DNA from: CALUOB01 sp944322305 | Lineage (GTDB): Bacteria; Actinomycetota; Coriobacteriia; Coriobacteriales; Coriobacteriaceae | Length of the DNA: 64,000 nucleotides | Reading direction: 5' to 3' | Assembly: GCA_963931605.1 (NCBI GenBank) | Contig: OZ007031.1 | Coordinates: 2,046,001-2,110,000, forward strand | In this document: piece by piece, positions 1-8,945 of the stretch | Layout of the letters: each line of letters begins with the position of its first letter | How positions within the stretch are numbered: the stretch's first letter is position 1 | The notes under the pieces: generated by a model | Told to the model about the DNA's origin: nothing | Seen by the model: the letters and a program-made list of their open reading frames with translations, nothing else | The model's database searches: none | Translations under genes and position numbers: made by a program

Positions 1-1005
1 GTGGACACCTGGCTCATCTTCAACCTCACGGGCGGGGCGGTGCACGCCACCGACTACACCAACGCAAGCCGCACCATGCTCTTCAACATCCACAAACTCG
101 CGTGGGACGAGGACCTGCTGCGCATCATGGACATCCCGCGCTCCATGCTGCCCGAGGCGCGCCCCAGCTCGGGGGTCTTCGGGCACGTGTCCAGCGAGAT
201 CATGACCCACATGCCGCCCATCGCCGGCGTTGCGGGAGACCAGCAGGCGTCGCTGTTCGGGCACTGCTGCTTCGAGCGGGGCTCGGCCAAAAGCACGTAC
301 GGCACGGGCTGCTTCATGCTCGTCAACACCGGTGACACCGTGGTGCGCTCGGAGCACGGGCTCGTCTCCACGGTGGGCATCGCCGAGGGCGGGTCGGTTT
401 CCTACGCGCTCGAAGGCTCTATCTTCCAGGCGGGCTCGGTCATCGAGTGGCTGCGCGACGGCCTGGGCCTCGTGGAGGATCCGGCCGAGACCTCGGAGGT
501 CGCCGCGTCGCTTTCCAGCAACGGCGGCTGCTACCTGGTGCCCGCCTTCACCGGGCTCGGCTCGCCGTGGTGGGACTCCGCCGCGCGCGGCATCATCTGC
601 GGGCTCACCCGGGCCTCGGGGCGCGCCACCATCGTGCGCGCCGCGTGCGAGGCCATCGCTTACCAGGCCTACGACGTCCTGGAGGCTATGGAGGCCGACG
701 CCGGCTTCAAGCTCTCGAGTCTCTCGGTTGACGGCGGCGTTGCCCGCAACGACTTCATCATGCAGTTCCAGGCGGACCTTCTGCAGATTCCGGTGGAGCG
801 CGCGGAGGTCATAGAGACCACCGCGCTAGGCGCCGCGTACCTGGCGGGGCTTGCCGTGGGGTACTGGGAGAGCCGCGAGGAGCTCGTGCAGAACCGCGAC
901 GTGGGGCGCCGCTACCTGCCCTCCATGCCGCTCGACGTCCGCGCGCGCGAGCTGCGCGGCTGGCGCGAGGCGGTTGCGCGCACCCGCAGCCAGATAGTAA
1001 AGTAG
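1..1005 (+). CDS. glpK: Glycerol kinase, 3' part (5' end outside window)
   Basis: This encodes the C-terminal 334 residues of glycerol kinase, which phosphorylates glycerol with ATP to sn-glycerol 3-phosphate in the cytoplasm. The reading frame is open to base 1, and the first residues (VDTWLIFNLTGG) match an internal part of the FGGY-kinase N-terminal domain. Full-length GlpK is about 500 residues, so about 165 are missing upstream, and the GTG at base 1 is not a true start. The region TDYTNASRTMLFNIH and the C-terminal ATP-binding-domain motif DGGVARNDF are typical of GlpK. No glpF or glpD is visible here. The stop is followed by a 65-base gap and a ribosome-binding site for the next gene. 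Confidence 0.93.
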   Translation: MDTWLIFNLTGGAVHATDYTNASRTMLFNIHKLAWDEDLLRIMDIPRSMLPEARPSSGVFGHVSSEIMTHMPPIAGVAGDQQASLFGHCCFERGSAKSTYGTGCFMLVNTGDTVVRSEHGLVSTVGIAEGGSVSYALEGSIFQAGSVIEWLRDGLGLVEDPAETSEVAASLSSNGGCYLVPAFTGLGSPWWDSAARGIICGLTRASGRATIVRAACEAIAYQAYDVLEAMEADAGFKLSSLSVDGGVARNDFIMQFQADLLQIPVERAEVIETTALGAAYLAGLAVGYWESREELVQNRDVGRRYLPSMPLDVRARELRGWREAVARTRSQIVK

Positions 1006-1070
1006 GCCCGCACCTTTACGTATGCGCGCAGGCGTCTCTCGCGCCTTTGCCGCGCTGAGAGGAGGCCTCC

Positions 1071-1694
1071 GTGTCCCCTGAGATTCCCAGCAGCCAGGAA
1101 GCTCTGGTTGCCGCTATACAAAAGAGCATCTCGGCCAGCGGCTGCTCGTGCTGCGGCGCCGCACCCGGTTCCGAGTCGGGCATCCCTGCGTCCGCCGCGG
1201 GAGCGCCGGCGGCGAGCACCGCGCCGTTTCGCCATTACGTGCGCCCCTCGTGGGACAGCTACTTCATGCAGATAGCCGACGCGGTCGCCACGCGCTCAAC
1301 CTGCCTGCGCCGCCACATCGGCGCGGTGCTGGTGGCCGACAAGCGCATTCTCGCCACCGGCTACAACGGCGTGCCGGCCGGCATCGCCCACTGCGCCAAG
1401 GTGGGCTGCCTGCGCGAGCAGCTGGGCATCCCCTCCGGGGAGCGCCACGAGCTGTGCCGCGGCCTTCACGCCGAGCAGAACACGCTCATCCAGGCGGCGC
1501 GCCACGGCGGCATCGCCACCGACGGCTCGACCATCTACTGCACCGCGCACCCGTGCGCGCAGTGCACCAAGATGCTCATCAACGCCGGCGTGAAGCGCAT
1601 CGTCTACCGCGACTCCTACCCTGACGAGCTTTCCAGCGCGCTGCTCGCCGAGGCGGGCGTCGAGCTGTGCCACTTCGAAGAGGACAAGGCGTAA
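1071..1694 (+). CDS. Deoxycytidylate (dCMP) deaminase
   Basis: This 207-residue cytidine/deoxycytidylate deaminase-fold protein most likely converts dCMP to dUMP, feeding thymidylate synthesis (ComEB/Dcd-type family). The zinc site is complete: HAE at residues 133-135 supplies one ligand and the catalytic Glu, and PCAQC at 161-165 supplies two Cys ligands. The GTG start at 1071 follows a GAGGAGG ribosome-binding site. About 55 residues precede the usual start of the domain (WDSYFMQIA) and contain a Cys-rich CSCCG patch at 25-29 followed by an Ala/Pro-rich linker. This extension is unusual; a later start is possible but has no better ribosome-binding site. Confidence 0.88.
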   Translation: MSPEIPSSQEALVAAIQKSISASGCSCCGAAPGSESGIPASAAGAPAASTAPFRHYVRPSWDSYFMQIADAVATRSTCLRRHIGAVLVADKRILATGYNGVPAGIAHCAKVGCLREQLGIPSGERHELCRGLHAEQNTLIQAARHGGIATDGSTIYCTAHPCAQCTKMLINAGVKRIVYRDSYPDELSSALLAEAGVELCHFEEDKA

Positions 1695-1844
1695 AGGCGC
1701 AAGCGGCCGCTGCGCCGGCGCCGGCAAAAACGCAAAAGGCAAGACAGGGCGGCGGGAAGCCCTCCAGTTGCGCAGACGGGCAACGGCGGGGCGCTTCTCG
1801 CCGCCCGACGTGTCAACCACCACCGCACGATGAAGGGATCTGCC

Positions 1845-2147
1845 ATGGACGGCATCATTCAGATGGAGCTCGAACACTGGCCGCTCGCGCTCGTGGGGGC
1901 GCTTGTCGGCGTCGTGGCGTTTCTGCCGCTCGTGGCCGTGCTCGTTCCGACAGTCATGCGCAAGCGCGAGCCGAGCATAGCCAAGGGCGGCTTGGCCGTC
2001 GTCGCGTCGTTTGTCGTGCTTTTGTGTGCGTTTGCGCTGGCGTATCTCGTGGCGGGGAAGGCGTCGGTGTTTCTCGTCGTGGGTGAGATCGCGGGGTTCG
2101 CGCTGGTCTTGCTTGTGGTGGCGATTGCGGTCATCATGATGCCGTAG
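1845..2147 (+). CDS. Small membrane protein preceding the ATP synthase operon
   Basis: This 100-residue hydrophobic protein has three predicted membrane segments (roughly residues 12-32, 45-65 and 70-95) separated by a basic loop (RKREPS). I chose ATG 1845 because AAGGGA lies six bases upstream; an in-frame ATG at 1830 has no such site. Its place just before atpB is where many bacteria carry atpI/atpZ-type accessory genes. A role in ATP synthase assembly is therefore conceivable, but that is inference from position only. I see no family motif. Confidence 0.7.
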   Translation: MDGIIQMELEHWPLALVGALVGVVAFLPLVAVLVPTVMRKREPSIAKGGLAVVASFVVLLCAFALAYLVAGKASVFLVVGEIAGFALVLLVVAIAVIMMP

Positions 2148-2258
2148 CGGTGCCTGCGGCGCCGCGGTGCGCGGGGACGGTGGAGATTACGTGATAGGTG
2201 GGTACCGTAGGGTGTAGAATGACCCGCATTCCTTAGCAGAGCATGGGAGGGTGCAGTC

Positions 2259-3056
2259 TTGGACGCTTTTGAGAAGCTCCCCGAGGAGATAAACCATCTG
2301 GTCTCCGAGTTTTCATCCGCTCCGGTGGTGGGCGATCTCACGGTTGGCTTGACGCAGTACTCGTTTTGGCTGCTCGTTGCCGCCGTGGTGTTCGTGGCGA
2401 TTATCGCCGTGTTCGTGAAGAAGCAGACGCTCGTGCCCAAGGGCGTGTTCGTCAACGGCGTCGAGTACCTCATCGAGTACGTCGAGAGCGACGTGGCCAA
2501 GGGCGTGGTGGGCTCCGGCTGGCGCCGCCACTTCCCGTTTTTGGCGACGGTGTTCTTCTTCATCCTCGTCAACAACTTCATCGGCCTCATCCCGGGCATG
2601 AAGCCGGGCACGGGCGCCATCGGCTGCACGGCGGCGCTGGCGCTGGTGACCTTTGTGTACTTCGTGTACTTCGGCTGCAAGAAGCACGGGGTGATCGGCT
2701 ACCTCAAGAGCCTGGCGCCCGAGGGCGTGGCCTTCCCCATGAACGTGTTCGTGTGGGTCATCGAGGTCTTCTCGCTGCTGCTCCGCCCCATCACGCTGGC
2801 CATCCGTCTGTTCTGCAACATGTTCGCCGGCCACATCGTCATGGGGTCGTTCTCCATCATGGCAACCATCTTTGCCGAGCCGCTGCTTGAGCACTTCTCG
2901 GCTATGAACGCCGTGGGCGCGCTGCCCAGCCTGGCGTGGATCGCCATCCTGATCATCATCTACGCGGTGGAGCTCATCGTCGCCTTCGTGCAGGCCTACG
3001 TCTTCACGGTGCTCGCCGCCGTGTACATCCAGATCGCGGAGTCCGAGGGCCACTAG
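2259..3056 (+). CDS. atpB: F-type ATP synthase subunit a
   Basis: Subunit a forms the stator half-channels of the membrane Fo sector that carry protons to and from the c-ring. The 265-residue protein has five to six membrane segments. The essential arginine is present as R183 in the motif LAIRLFCNM, and the last helix (ELIVAFVQAYVFTVL) is typical. The start is TTG at 2259, eight bases after GGGAGG; no ATG gives the conserved N-terminus. It is the first core gene of the operon atpB-E-F-H-A-G-D-C. The 107 bases to atpE contain the strong atpE ribosome-binding site. Confidence 0.96.
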   Translation: MDAFEKLPEEINHLVSEFSSAPVVGDLTVGLTQYSFWLLVAAVVFVAIIAVFVKKQTLVPKGVFVNGVEYLIEYVESDVAKGVVGSGWRRHFPFLATVFFFILVNNFIGLIPGMKPGTGAIGCTAALALVTFVYFVYFGCKKHGVIGYLKSLAPEGVAFPMNVFVWVIEVFSLLLRPITLAIRLFCNMFAGHIVMGSFSIMATIFAEPLLEHFSAMNAVGALPSLAWIAILIIIYAVELIVAFVQAYVFTVLAAVYIQIAESEGH

Positions 3057-3164
3057 GCCCGCGGCCGCGCTCAACGCTTGCGTTCCCCGGCGCGCGCCCG
3101 CGTGCCCGAACGATATAAACAAGGTGTCCCTAGGCGCAGAAGCGCTTCCGACAAAGGAGGAATT

Positions 3165-3356
3165 GTGGGAGTTATCGGTTACGGTCTCGGTGTTATCGGT
3201 GCTGGTCTGGCCATCGGCCTCGCGGCCTTTGGCGCTACGAGCGCCATGGCTCGTCAGCCCGAGGTTCAGGGTCGTGCCTTCACGGTCTTCATCCTTGCGT
3301 CCGCGTTCACCGAGGCGCTGGGCCTCATCGGCTTCGTCGTCACGCTGATCTCCTAA
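3165..3356 (+). CDS. atpE: F-type ATP synthase subunit c
   Basis: Subunit c is the proteolipid that forms the rotating ring of Fo. From GTG 3165 the protein is 63 residues, slightly short for the family (about 70-85). It is a hairpin of two helices: a Gly-rich first helix (GAGLAIGLAAFG), the polar loop ARQPE, and a second helix with the ion-carrying carboxylate E50 (SAFTEALG). The Gln and the Ser/Thr next to the Glu that characterise sodium-binding c subunits are absent, which favours proton coupling. AAAGGAGG at 3153-3160 sits four bases before GTG and fixes the start. An in-frame upstream extension to 3078 is very unlikely. Confidence 0.95.
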   Translation: MGVIGYGLGVIGAGLAIGLAAFGATSAMARQPEVQGRAFTVFILASAFTEALGLIGFVVTLIS

Positions 3357-3390
3357 GGAGCGCCGGAGCGTGTCGAGTAAGGAGCAGACT

Positions 3391-3987
3391 ATGAAGTTCA
3401 CCAAGCGCGTGGCGCAGGCAGCCGCCCCCGTCACGCTCGTGCTGCTCGCCGCCCCCACCCCGGCCTTCGCCGAGGAGTCAGCCGGCGGCGCCAGCATCCT
3501 CATCCCCAACATGGCGGAGTTCATCCCGGCGCTCATCGCCTTCCTGATCATCTTCTTCGCGCTGGCCAAGCTGGCATGGCCCAAGGTGCTCGGCATGATG
3601 GACGAGCGCTCCCAGCGCATCGAGGACAGCCTCAAGGCCGCCGAGGACGCCAACGCCGTGGCCCACGAGAAGCGCCGCGAGGCCGAGCAGATCGTGGCCG
3701 ACGCCCGCCGCCAGGCCTCCGACATCGTGCTCGAGGCGCGCCGCGACGCCGAGGCCGAGCGCGCCCGCATCATCGGCCAGGCCCACGACGAGGCTTCCGC
3801 CGTGGTTGCCCGCGCGCACGAGAACATCGAGGAGGAGCGCCGCGCCGTGTACGCCAGCTCTTCCGCCACCATCGCCAACCTCGCGGTCTCCGTGGCCTCC
3901 AAGATCATCGGCGAGTCGCTGGACGAGAACGAGCAGCGCAACCTGATCGAGAAGTACATGGACGAGGTGGGGAGCCTCAATGGCTAG
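3391..3987 (+). CDS. atpF: F-type ATP synthase subunit b
   Basis: Subunit b is the peripheral stalk that anchors F1 to Fo. The 198-residue protein starts with a signal-like hydrophobic stretch (residues 9-28), then a membrane helix (about 42-62), then a long charged coiled coil, as expected. ATG 3391 is preceded by AAGGAG at 3379-3384; an in-frame GTG at 3370 is an alternative. The N-terminal hydrophobic segment ending AFAEE looks like a cleavable or extra anchor segment, seen in other actinobacterial b subunits. The stop overlaps the atpH start by eight bases, implying translational coupling. Confidence 0.94.
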   Translation: MKFTKRVAQAAAPVTLVLLAAPTPAFAEESAGGASILIPNMAEFIPALIAFLIIFFALAKLAWPKVLGMMDERSQRIEDSLKAAEDANAVAHEKRREAEQIVADARRQASDIVLEARRDAEAERARIIGQAHDEASAVVARAHENIEEERRAVYASSSATIANLAVSVASKIIGESLDENEQRNLIEKYMDEVGSLNG

Positions 3988-4453
3988 CCGCAGCGAGGAG
4001 CGGCTGGTCGAGACCTACGCGCGCACGCTGCTCGAGGCCTCCAAGGCCGAGGGCCGCGTTTTCGACAACCTGCGCGACCTCGAGGTTGTTGTCGGCGCGT
4101 CCCCCGAGCTTATCGCTGTGCTGCGCGCGCTTAACGAGCACGGCGACATGGGCCTGCTGCCCGGCGTTTTGAAGCTGTACCGCGACCTGGTGGAGGCCGA
4201 CGACGACGTTGTGGGCGTCGAGGTCACCACGGCCGTCCCGTTGGACGAGCACCTGCGCGCCGTCATCGAGCGCCGGTGCGAGGCCGACTTCGGCAGGAAG
4301 GTCTTTCTCATCGAGCACGTCGACCCCGAGATCATCGGCGGCGTGGTGCTCGCGGCGCGCGGCAAGCGCCGCGACATGTCCGTGCGCACGCAGCTCGCGG
4401 CCGCGCGCGACGTGCTTGCCAAACCTATGGATGAAGAGGGAGGTGCTGCGTGA
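3980..4453 (+). CDS. atpH: F-type ATP synthase subunit delta
   Basis: Delta (OSCP) links the peripheral stalk to the top of F1. The 157-residue protein has the family layout: an N-terminal helical bundle (YARTLLEASKAEGR) and the C-terminal signature around IIGGVVLAARGKRRDMSVRT, which matches the usual GG-hydrophobic-D/S pattern. It is a little shorter than the roughly 177-residue E. coli protein. ATG 3980 overlaps the end of atpF, and the TGA overlaps the atpA start. Assignment rests mainly on operon position plus this C-terminal motif. Confidence 0.92.
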   Translation: MASRSEERLVETYARTLLEASKAEGRVFDNLRDLEVVVGASPELIAVLRALNEHGDMGLLPGVLKLYRDLVEADDDVVGVEVTTAVPLDEHLRAVIERRCEADFGRKVFLIEHVDPEIIGGVVLAARGKRRDMSVRTQLAAARDVLAKPMDEEGGAA

Positions 4454-6069
4454 TGTCCGAGCAGCTCAACGCAGAGAACATCGCCAAGGCGCTTGAGAAG
4501 CGCTTGGGCAACCTTGCCGCCACGGTCAACACGCAGGAGGTCTCTACGGTCTCCGAGGTCGGCGACGGCATCGCCCGCATCTCGGGCTTGAAGAGCGCCA
4601 TGGCCGGCGAGCTTTTGGAGCTCAAGAGCGAGGACACCGGCGAGACCGTGTACGGCCTCGTGCAGAACCTCGAGCGCGAAGAGGTCGGCGCGGTGCTGTT
4701 CGGCAACGCGGAGGCCATCAAGGAAGGCGACGTCTGCCGCACGACCGGGCGCATCATGGACATTCCCACGGGCAGCGCCATGCTCGGCCGCGTGGTCAAC
4801 CCGCTCGGCCAGCCCATCGACGGCCGCGGCGAGATCCACACCACGCACCGCCGCCCCATCGAGTTCAAGGCCCCCGGCATCATCGAGCGCACGCCTGTGT
4901 GCGAGCCGGTGCAGACCGGCCTGCTCGCCGTGGACGCCATGATCCCGATCGGCCGCGGCCAGCGCGAGCTCATTATCGGCGACCGCAAGACCGGCAAGAC
5001 CGCCATCGCCATCGACGCCATCATCAACCAGCGCGGCAAGAACATGATCTGCATCTACGTCGCGATCGGCCAGAAGGCGTCCACCATCGCCTCGATCCGC
5101 GAGACGCTGGCCAAGCACGGCGCGATGGACTACACCGTCATCGTCTCGGCCTCGGCCTCCATGCCGGCGCCGCTGCAGTACATCGCTCCCATGGCGGGCG
5201 CCGCCATCGGCGAGTACTTCATGACGCGCGGTGCCGACGGGCACCTGGCGCGCAAGGGCAACCCCGGTAAGCACGTGCTCGTGGTCTACGACGACCTGTC
5301 CAAGCACGCCGTGGCCTACCGCCAGATGTCGCTGACGCTGCACCGCCCGCCGGGACGCGAGGCCTACCCGGGCGACATCTTTTACCTGCACTCGCGCCTG
5401 CTCGAGCGCGCCTGCAAGCTGTCCGACGACCTCGGCGGCGGCTCGCTCACGGCGCTGCCCCTCATCGAGACGCAGGACGGCGACGTGTCCGCCTACATCC
5501 CCACCAACGTGATCTCGATCACCGACGGCCAGATCTACCTGCAGTCCGAGCTCTTCTTCCAGGGTCAGCGCCCGGCTGTTGACGTGGGCATCTCGGTGTC
5601 GCGCGTAGGCGGCGCCGCCCAGACCAAGGCCATGAAGCAGGTGGCGGGCAACCTCCGCCTGGACCTCGCGGCCTACCGCGAGCTCGCCGGCTTCACCCAG
5701 TTCGGAAGCGACCTGGACGCCTCGACCCAAAAGCAGCTCACGCACGGCTCGCGCATGACCGAGCTGCTGAAGCAGCGCCGTTTCAAGCCCTTCTCGGTGT
5801 CCGAGCAGGTTGCGGTGCTCTTCGCCGGCAACCGCGGCGTGCTGGACGACTTGGAGCTCTCCGAGGTCCTGCCGTTCCGCGACGGGCTTATCGACGACCT
5901 GCACTCCAGCGTCCCGGCCCTCATGCAGCGCCTGGACGAGGGCACCTGCAAGATCGAGGGCGAGGTCGAGCAGCGCCTGACCGAGGCGGTCGACTCCTAC
6001 AAGCAGCGCTACGTCGCCACGCGCGACCAGGCCCAGGCGGCCTCGGCCGACGTGTCTGAGGAGAACTAA
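4453..6069 (+). CDS. atpA: F-type ATP synthase subunit alpha
   Basis: Alpha is the non-catalytic nucleotide-binding subunit of the F1 hexamer. The 538-residue protein carries the Walker A motif GDRKTGKT near residues 176-183, the second nucleotide-site region VLVVYDDLSKHA, and the alpha signature around PAVDVGISVSRVGG. GGGAGG lies at 4438-4443. ATG 4453 overlaps the atpH stop and is the likely start, although GTG 4450 directly before it is also in frame. The length is normal for bacterial alpha subunits with a slightly extended C-terminus. Confidence 0.97.
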   Translation: MSEQLNAENIAKALEKRLGNLAATVNTQEVSTVSEVGDGIARISGLKSAMAGELLELKSEDTGETVYGLVQNLEREEVGAVLFGNAEAIKEGDVCRTTGRIMDIPTGSAMLGRVVNPLGQPIDGRGEIHTTHRRPIEFKAPGIIERTPVCEPVQTGLLAVDAMIPIGRGQRELIIGDRKTGKTAIAIDAIINQRGKNMICIYVAIGQKASTIASIRETLAKHGAMDYTVIVSASASMPAPLQYIAPMAGAAIGEYFMTRGADGHLARKGNPGKHVLVVYDDLSKHAVAYRQMSLTLHRPPGREAYPGDIFYLHSRLLERACKLSDDLGGGSLTALPLIETQDGDVSAYIPTNVISITDGQIYLQSELFFQGQRPAVDVGISVSRVGGAAQTKAMKQVAGNLRLDLAAYRELAGFTQFGSDLDASTQKQLTHGSRMTELLKQRRFKPFSVSEQVAVLFAGNRGVLDDLELSEVLPFRDGLIDDLHSSVPALMQRLDEGTCKIEGEVEQRLTEAVDSYKQRYVATRDQAQAASADVSEEN

Positions 6070-6074
6070 GGCAC

Positions 6075-6995
6075 ATGTCGAACCTTCGCGAGATAAAAAA
6101 GCGCATCTCCTCGGTCACCACGACCGAGCAGATCACGCGCACGATGGAGATGGTCGCCACGGCCAAGATCCGCCGCGCGCTCATGCGCGCGAAGGCGGCT
6201 GAGCCGTACAAGACCGCGCTCACCGACGTGATGTTCACGGTGGCGAACGACGCCAGCAACCTCGGCGAGGACAATCCGGTGTTTCGCAAGCACGACACGC
6301 TGGCCAACGAGCTGGTGATCGCCATCGCCTCCGACCGCGGCTTGGCCGGCGGCTTCAACGTCAACGTCGAGCGCGAGGCCGAGCGCATCGTGCGCGAGGA
6401 CGCCAAGCGCGGCGTGGGCTGCCAGATCATCAGCTGCGGGCGCAAACCCACCGAGTACTTCACGTCGCGCGGGATCGAGCCGGTGCTCTCCTATGTGGGG
6501 GAGTCGGCCGACCCGGTGCTCGAGCACGCCCAGGTCATCGCGGCCTACGCGCGCGACGCCTACGTGACCGGCGCCATCGACCGCATCGTGATCATCTACC
6601 ACCATGCCAAGAACCGCGTCGACCAGGAGCTGCGCGTCGAGCAGCTCCTGCCGCTCGACGTCGAGGCGGTTGCCTACGCCCGTGGTCCCCGGGCGGGCGA
6701 GAAGGACGCACCCAAGCGCGTGTCCTCCTCGTTCAGCTTCATCCCGTCGGCTGACCACGTGCTCGACAACCTCATCCCCTCGTACATCCTCACGGTCATC
6801 CACCAGGCGCTTATCGACTCGGCGGCTGCCGAGCAGGGCGCGCGGCGCAAGGCCATGCACTCGGCGACGGAGAACGCCTCGTCGATCATCGCCACGCTGA
6901 CCCGCACGCTCAACCGCGTGCGCCAGGCTTCCATCACCACCGAGCTCAACGAGATCGTCGGTGGCGCTTCCGCATTGGAGGAATTCAATGGCTGA
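6075..6995 (+). CDS. atpG: F-type ATP synthase subunit gamma
   Basis: Gamma is the central rotor shaft. The 306-residue protein has the diagnostic N-terminal coiled coil (MSNLREIKKRISSVTTTEQI) and the C-terminal coiled coil with MHSATENASSII and the RQASITTELNEIVGGA signature. It is about 20 residues longer than E. coli gamma because of a loop (GEKDAPKRVSSS). It begins five bases after atpA, and its stop lies eight bases inside atpD, consistent with coupled translation. Confidence 0.96.
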   Translation: MSNLREIKKRISSVTTTEQITRTMEMVATAKIRRALMRAKAAEPYKTALTDVMFTVANDASNLGEDNPVFRKHDTLANELVIAIASDRGLAGGFNVNVEREAERIVREDAKRGVGCQIISCGRKPTEYFTSRGIEPVLSYVGESADPVLEHAQVIAAYARDAYVTGAIDRIVIIYHHAKNRVDQELRVEQLLPLDVEAVAYARGPRAGEKDAPKRVSSSFSFIPSADHVLDNLIPSYILTVIHQALIDSAAAEQGARRKAMHSATENASSIIATLTRTLNRVRQASITTELNEIVGGASALEEFNG

Positions 6996-8448
6996 TACTT
7001 CCGCCTCCGCGTCCCGTACCGTGGAGGACCTCATGACCCGCTCCGTGGGCACGGGGCGCATCGTACGCATCATCGGCCCGGTTGTGGACGTGAAGTTCGA
7101 CGGCGCGGTGCCGGCTATCTACAACGCGCTCACCGTCGACGCCAAGGACACTCCCATCGGCGAGGTGAAGACCATCCTCGAAGTCGAGAGCCAGCTGCCC
7201 GGCGGCGTTGTCCGCTGCGTTGCCATGACCTCGACCGACGGCTTGCAGCGCGGCCTGGCGGCCCGCGACACCGGCTCGCCCATGCGCATGCCGGTGGGCC
7301 CGGGCACCCTGGGGCGCATCTGGAACGTCATGGGCGAGCCGGTTGACGGCAAGCCCATGCCCGAGATCGAGGCCTACTACCCGATCCACCACCCCGCGCC
7401 CGAGTTCGACGAGCTCACCACCCAAACCGAGATCTTCGAGACCGGCATCAAGGCCGTCGACCTTCTCGAGCCCTACATCCGCGGCGGCAAGACCGGCCTT
7501 TTCGGCGGCGCCGGCGTGGGCAAGACGGTGCTGATCCAGGAGCTCATCAACAACCTGGCGCAGGAGCACGGCGGCACGTCGGTGTTCACCGGCGTGGGCG
7601 AGCGCACCCGCGAGGGCACCGACCTGTACCTCGAGATGGCCGAGTCCGGCGTTTTGGAGAAGACCTGCCTGGTCTACGGCCAGATGAACGAGCCTCCGGG
7701 AGCGCGTCTGCGCATCGGTCTGGCCGGTCTCACCGCTGCCGAGTACTTCCGCGACCGCGGCCAGGACGTGCTGCTGTTCATCGACAACATCTTCCGTTTC
7801 TCGCAGGCAGGCTCCGAGGTCTCCGCGCTGTTGGGCCGCATGCCCTCGGCCGTGGGCTACCAGCCGACGCTGGCCACCGAGATGGGCGACCTGCAGGAGC
7901 GCATCACCTCCACCAAGACCGGCTCGATCACCTCGGTGCAGGCCGTCTACGTGCCTGCCGACGACCTGACCGACCCGGCGCCGGCCACCACCTTCACCCA
8001 CCTGGACGCCACCACGGTGCTCTCGCGCTCCATCGCCGAGCTTGGCCTGTACCCGGCCATCGACCCCTTGGCGTCCTCTTCTGACGCGCTGGATCCCTCC
8101 ATCGTGGGCGAGGAGCACTACCGCGTGGCCACCAAGGTGCAGGAGATCCTCCAGGAGTACTCCGACCTGCAGGACATCATCGCCATTCTGGGCATGGACG
8201 AGCTTTCCGAGGAGCAGCGCCTTACCGTCAACCGCGCGCGCAAGCTGCAGCAGTTCCTCTCGCAGTCCTTCCACGTGGCCGAGAAGTTCACCGGCAACCC
8301 CGGCGTGTATATCCGCGTCGAGGACACGGTGCGCAGCTTCGCCGAGATCGTGGACGGCAACTGCGACGACCTGCCCGAGCAGGCCTTCCGCTACGCCGGA
8401 ACCATCGAGGACGTGCGCGAGCGCGCCGCTAAGATGAAGGAGAACTAA
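6988..8448 (+). CDS. atpD: F-type ATP synthase subunit beta
   Basis: Beta is the catalytic subunit that makes or hydrolyses ATP. The 486-residue protein carries the Walker A motif GGAGVGKT (residues about 173-180), the catalytic-Glu region GERTREGTDLYLEM, the Walker B region VLLFIDNIFRFSQAG and the beta signature PAVGYQPTL-like region (SAVGYQPTLATEMG). ATG 6988 follows GGAGG at 6977-6981 and overlaps the end of atpG. A roughly 20-residue N-terminal extension (ASASRTVEDLMTRS) precedes the usual start TGRIVRIIGPVVDV. Confidence 0.98.
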   Translation: MADTSASASRTVEDLMTRSVGTGRIVRIIGPVVDVKFDGAVPAIYNALTVDAKDTPIGEVKTILEVESQLPGGVVRCVAMTSTDGLQRGLAARDTGSPMRMPVGPGTLGRIWNVMGEPVDGKPMPEIEAYYPIHHPAPEFDELTTQTEIFETGIKAVDLLEPYIRGGKTGLFGGAGVGKTVLIQELINNLAQEHGGTSVFTGVGERTREGTDLYLEMAESGVLEKTCLVYGQMNEPPGARLRIGLAGLTAAEYFRDRGQDVLLFIDNIFRFSQAGSEVSALLGRMPSAVGYQPTLATEMGDLQERITSTKTGSITSVQAVYVPADDLTDPAPATTFTHLDATTVLSRSIAELGLYPAIDPLASSSDALDPSIVGEEHYRVATKVQEILQEYSDLQDIIAILGMDELSEEQRLTVNRARKLQQFLSQSFHVAEKFTGNPGVYIRVEDTVRSFAEIVDGNCDDLPEQAFRYAGTIEDVRERAAKMKEN

Positions 8449-8452
8449 GCGC

Positions 8453-8854
8453 ATGGAGCTTCGTGTCGTATGCCCTGAGAGCTGCGCCTTCGAGGGCGAG
8501 GCGGCCTTCGTGGCGCTGCCCGCCACCTCCGGCGAGCTCGGCGTGCTGCCCGGCCATGCGAGCGAGATCTCCACGCTCAAGCCCGGTTACGTGCGCGTGT
8601 CCGAGACCGCTATGGGCCAGGTGGACCGCGTCATCTGCGTCTGGGAGGGTTACGCCGAGGTCACGCTCGACCGGGTGGTGGTTCTCACCGAGCGCGCGTG
8701 CGACGCCGCCGAGGTTGACCGCCCCAAGGTTCAAGCTCAGCTTGAAGAATTTGAAGGTCAGTTGAGCATGTGCGCTGAAGAGGACGCGCACCGCGCTTAC
8801 CTCTATAATGAAGTCGCATGGTGTAGGCTTCTGCTTGACGCGCCCGCGGTGTAA
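8453..8854 (+). CDS. atpC: F-type ATP synthase subunit epsilon
   Basis: Epsilon sits at the foot of the gamma shaft and regulates ATP hydrolysis. The 133-residue protein has the N-terminal beta-sandwich signature (VVCPESCAFEGEA, then the GELGVLPGHA loop) and a C-terminal helical hairpin. It starts four bases after atpD and is the last gene before a hairpin terminator. The length is normal for the family. Confidence 0.94.
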   Translation: MELRVVCPESCAFEGEAAFVALPATSGELGVLPGHASEISTLKPGYVRVSETAMGQVDRVICVWEGYAEVTLDRVVVLTERACDAAEVDRPKVQAQLEEFEGQLSMCAEEDAHRAYLYNEVAWCRLLLDAPAV

Positions 8855-8898
8855 CACCCCTCGCGCAGGCAGGCTCACTCATCAGATCTGAGAACATC

Positions 8899-8923
8899 AT
8901 GCCCGGGACAACCTCCCGGGCAT
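8899..8923 (+). terminator. Hairpin ending the atp operon
   Basis: Bases 8899-8908 (ATGCCCGGGA) and 8914-8923 form a perfect 10-bp stem with a five-base loop, followed by a T-rich stretch (GAGTTTGTTATA). It lies 45 bases after atpC and just before the murA ribosome-binding site. It is probably an intrinsic terminator, though the T tract is weak and some read-through into murA is possible. Confidence 0.75.
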
Positions 8924-8945
8924 GAGTTTGTTATAGGAGACCTGT

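Noticed and set aside
3165..3356. Sodium-coupled ATP synthase
   Set aside because: Subunit c lacks the Gln and the Ser/Thr ligands beside the essential Glu.
4015..5904. Long minus-strand open frame opposite atpH/atpA
   Set aside because: It mirrors the codon structure of the real genes in GC-rich DNA; its composition is His/Arg/Ala/Asp-rich shadow sequence without domain motifs.
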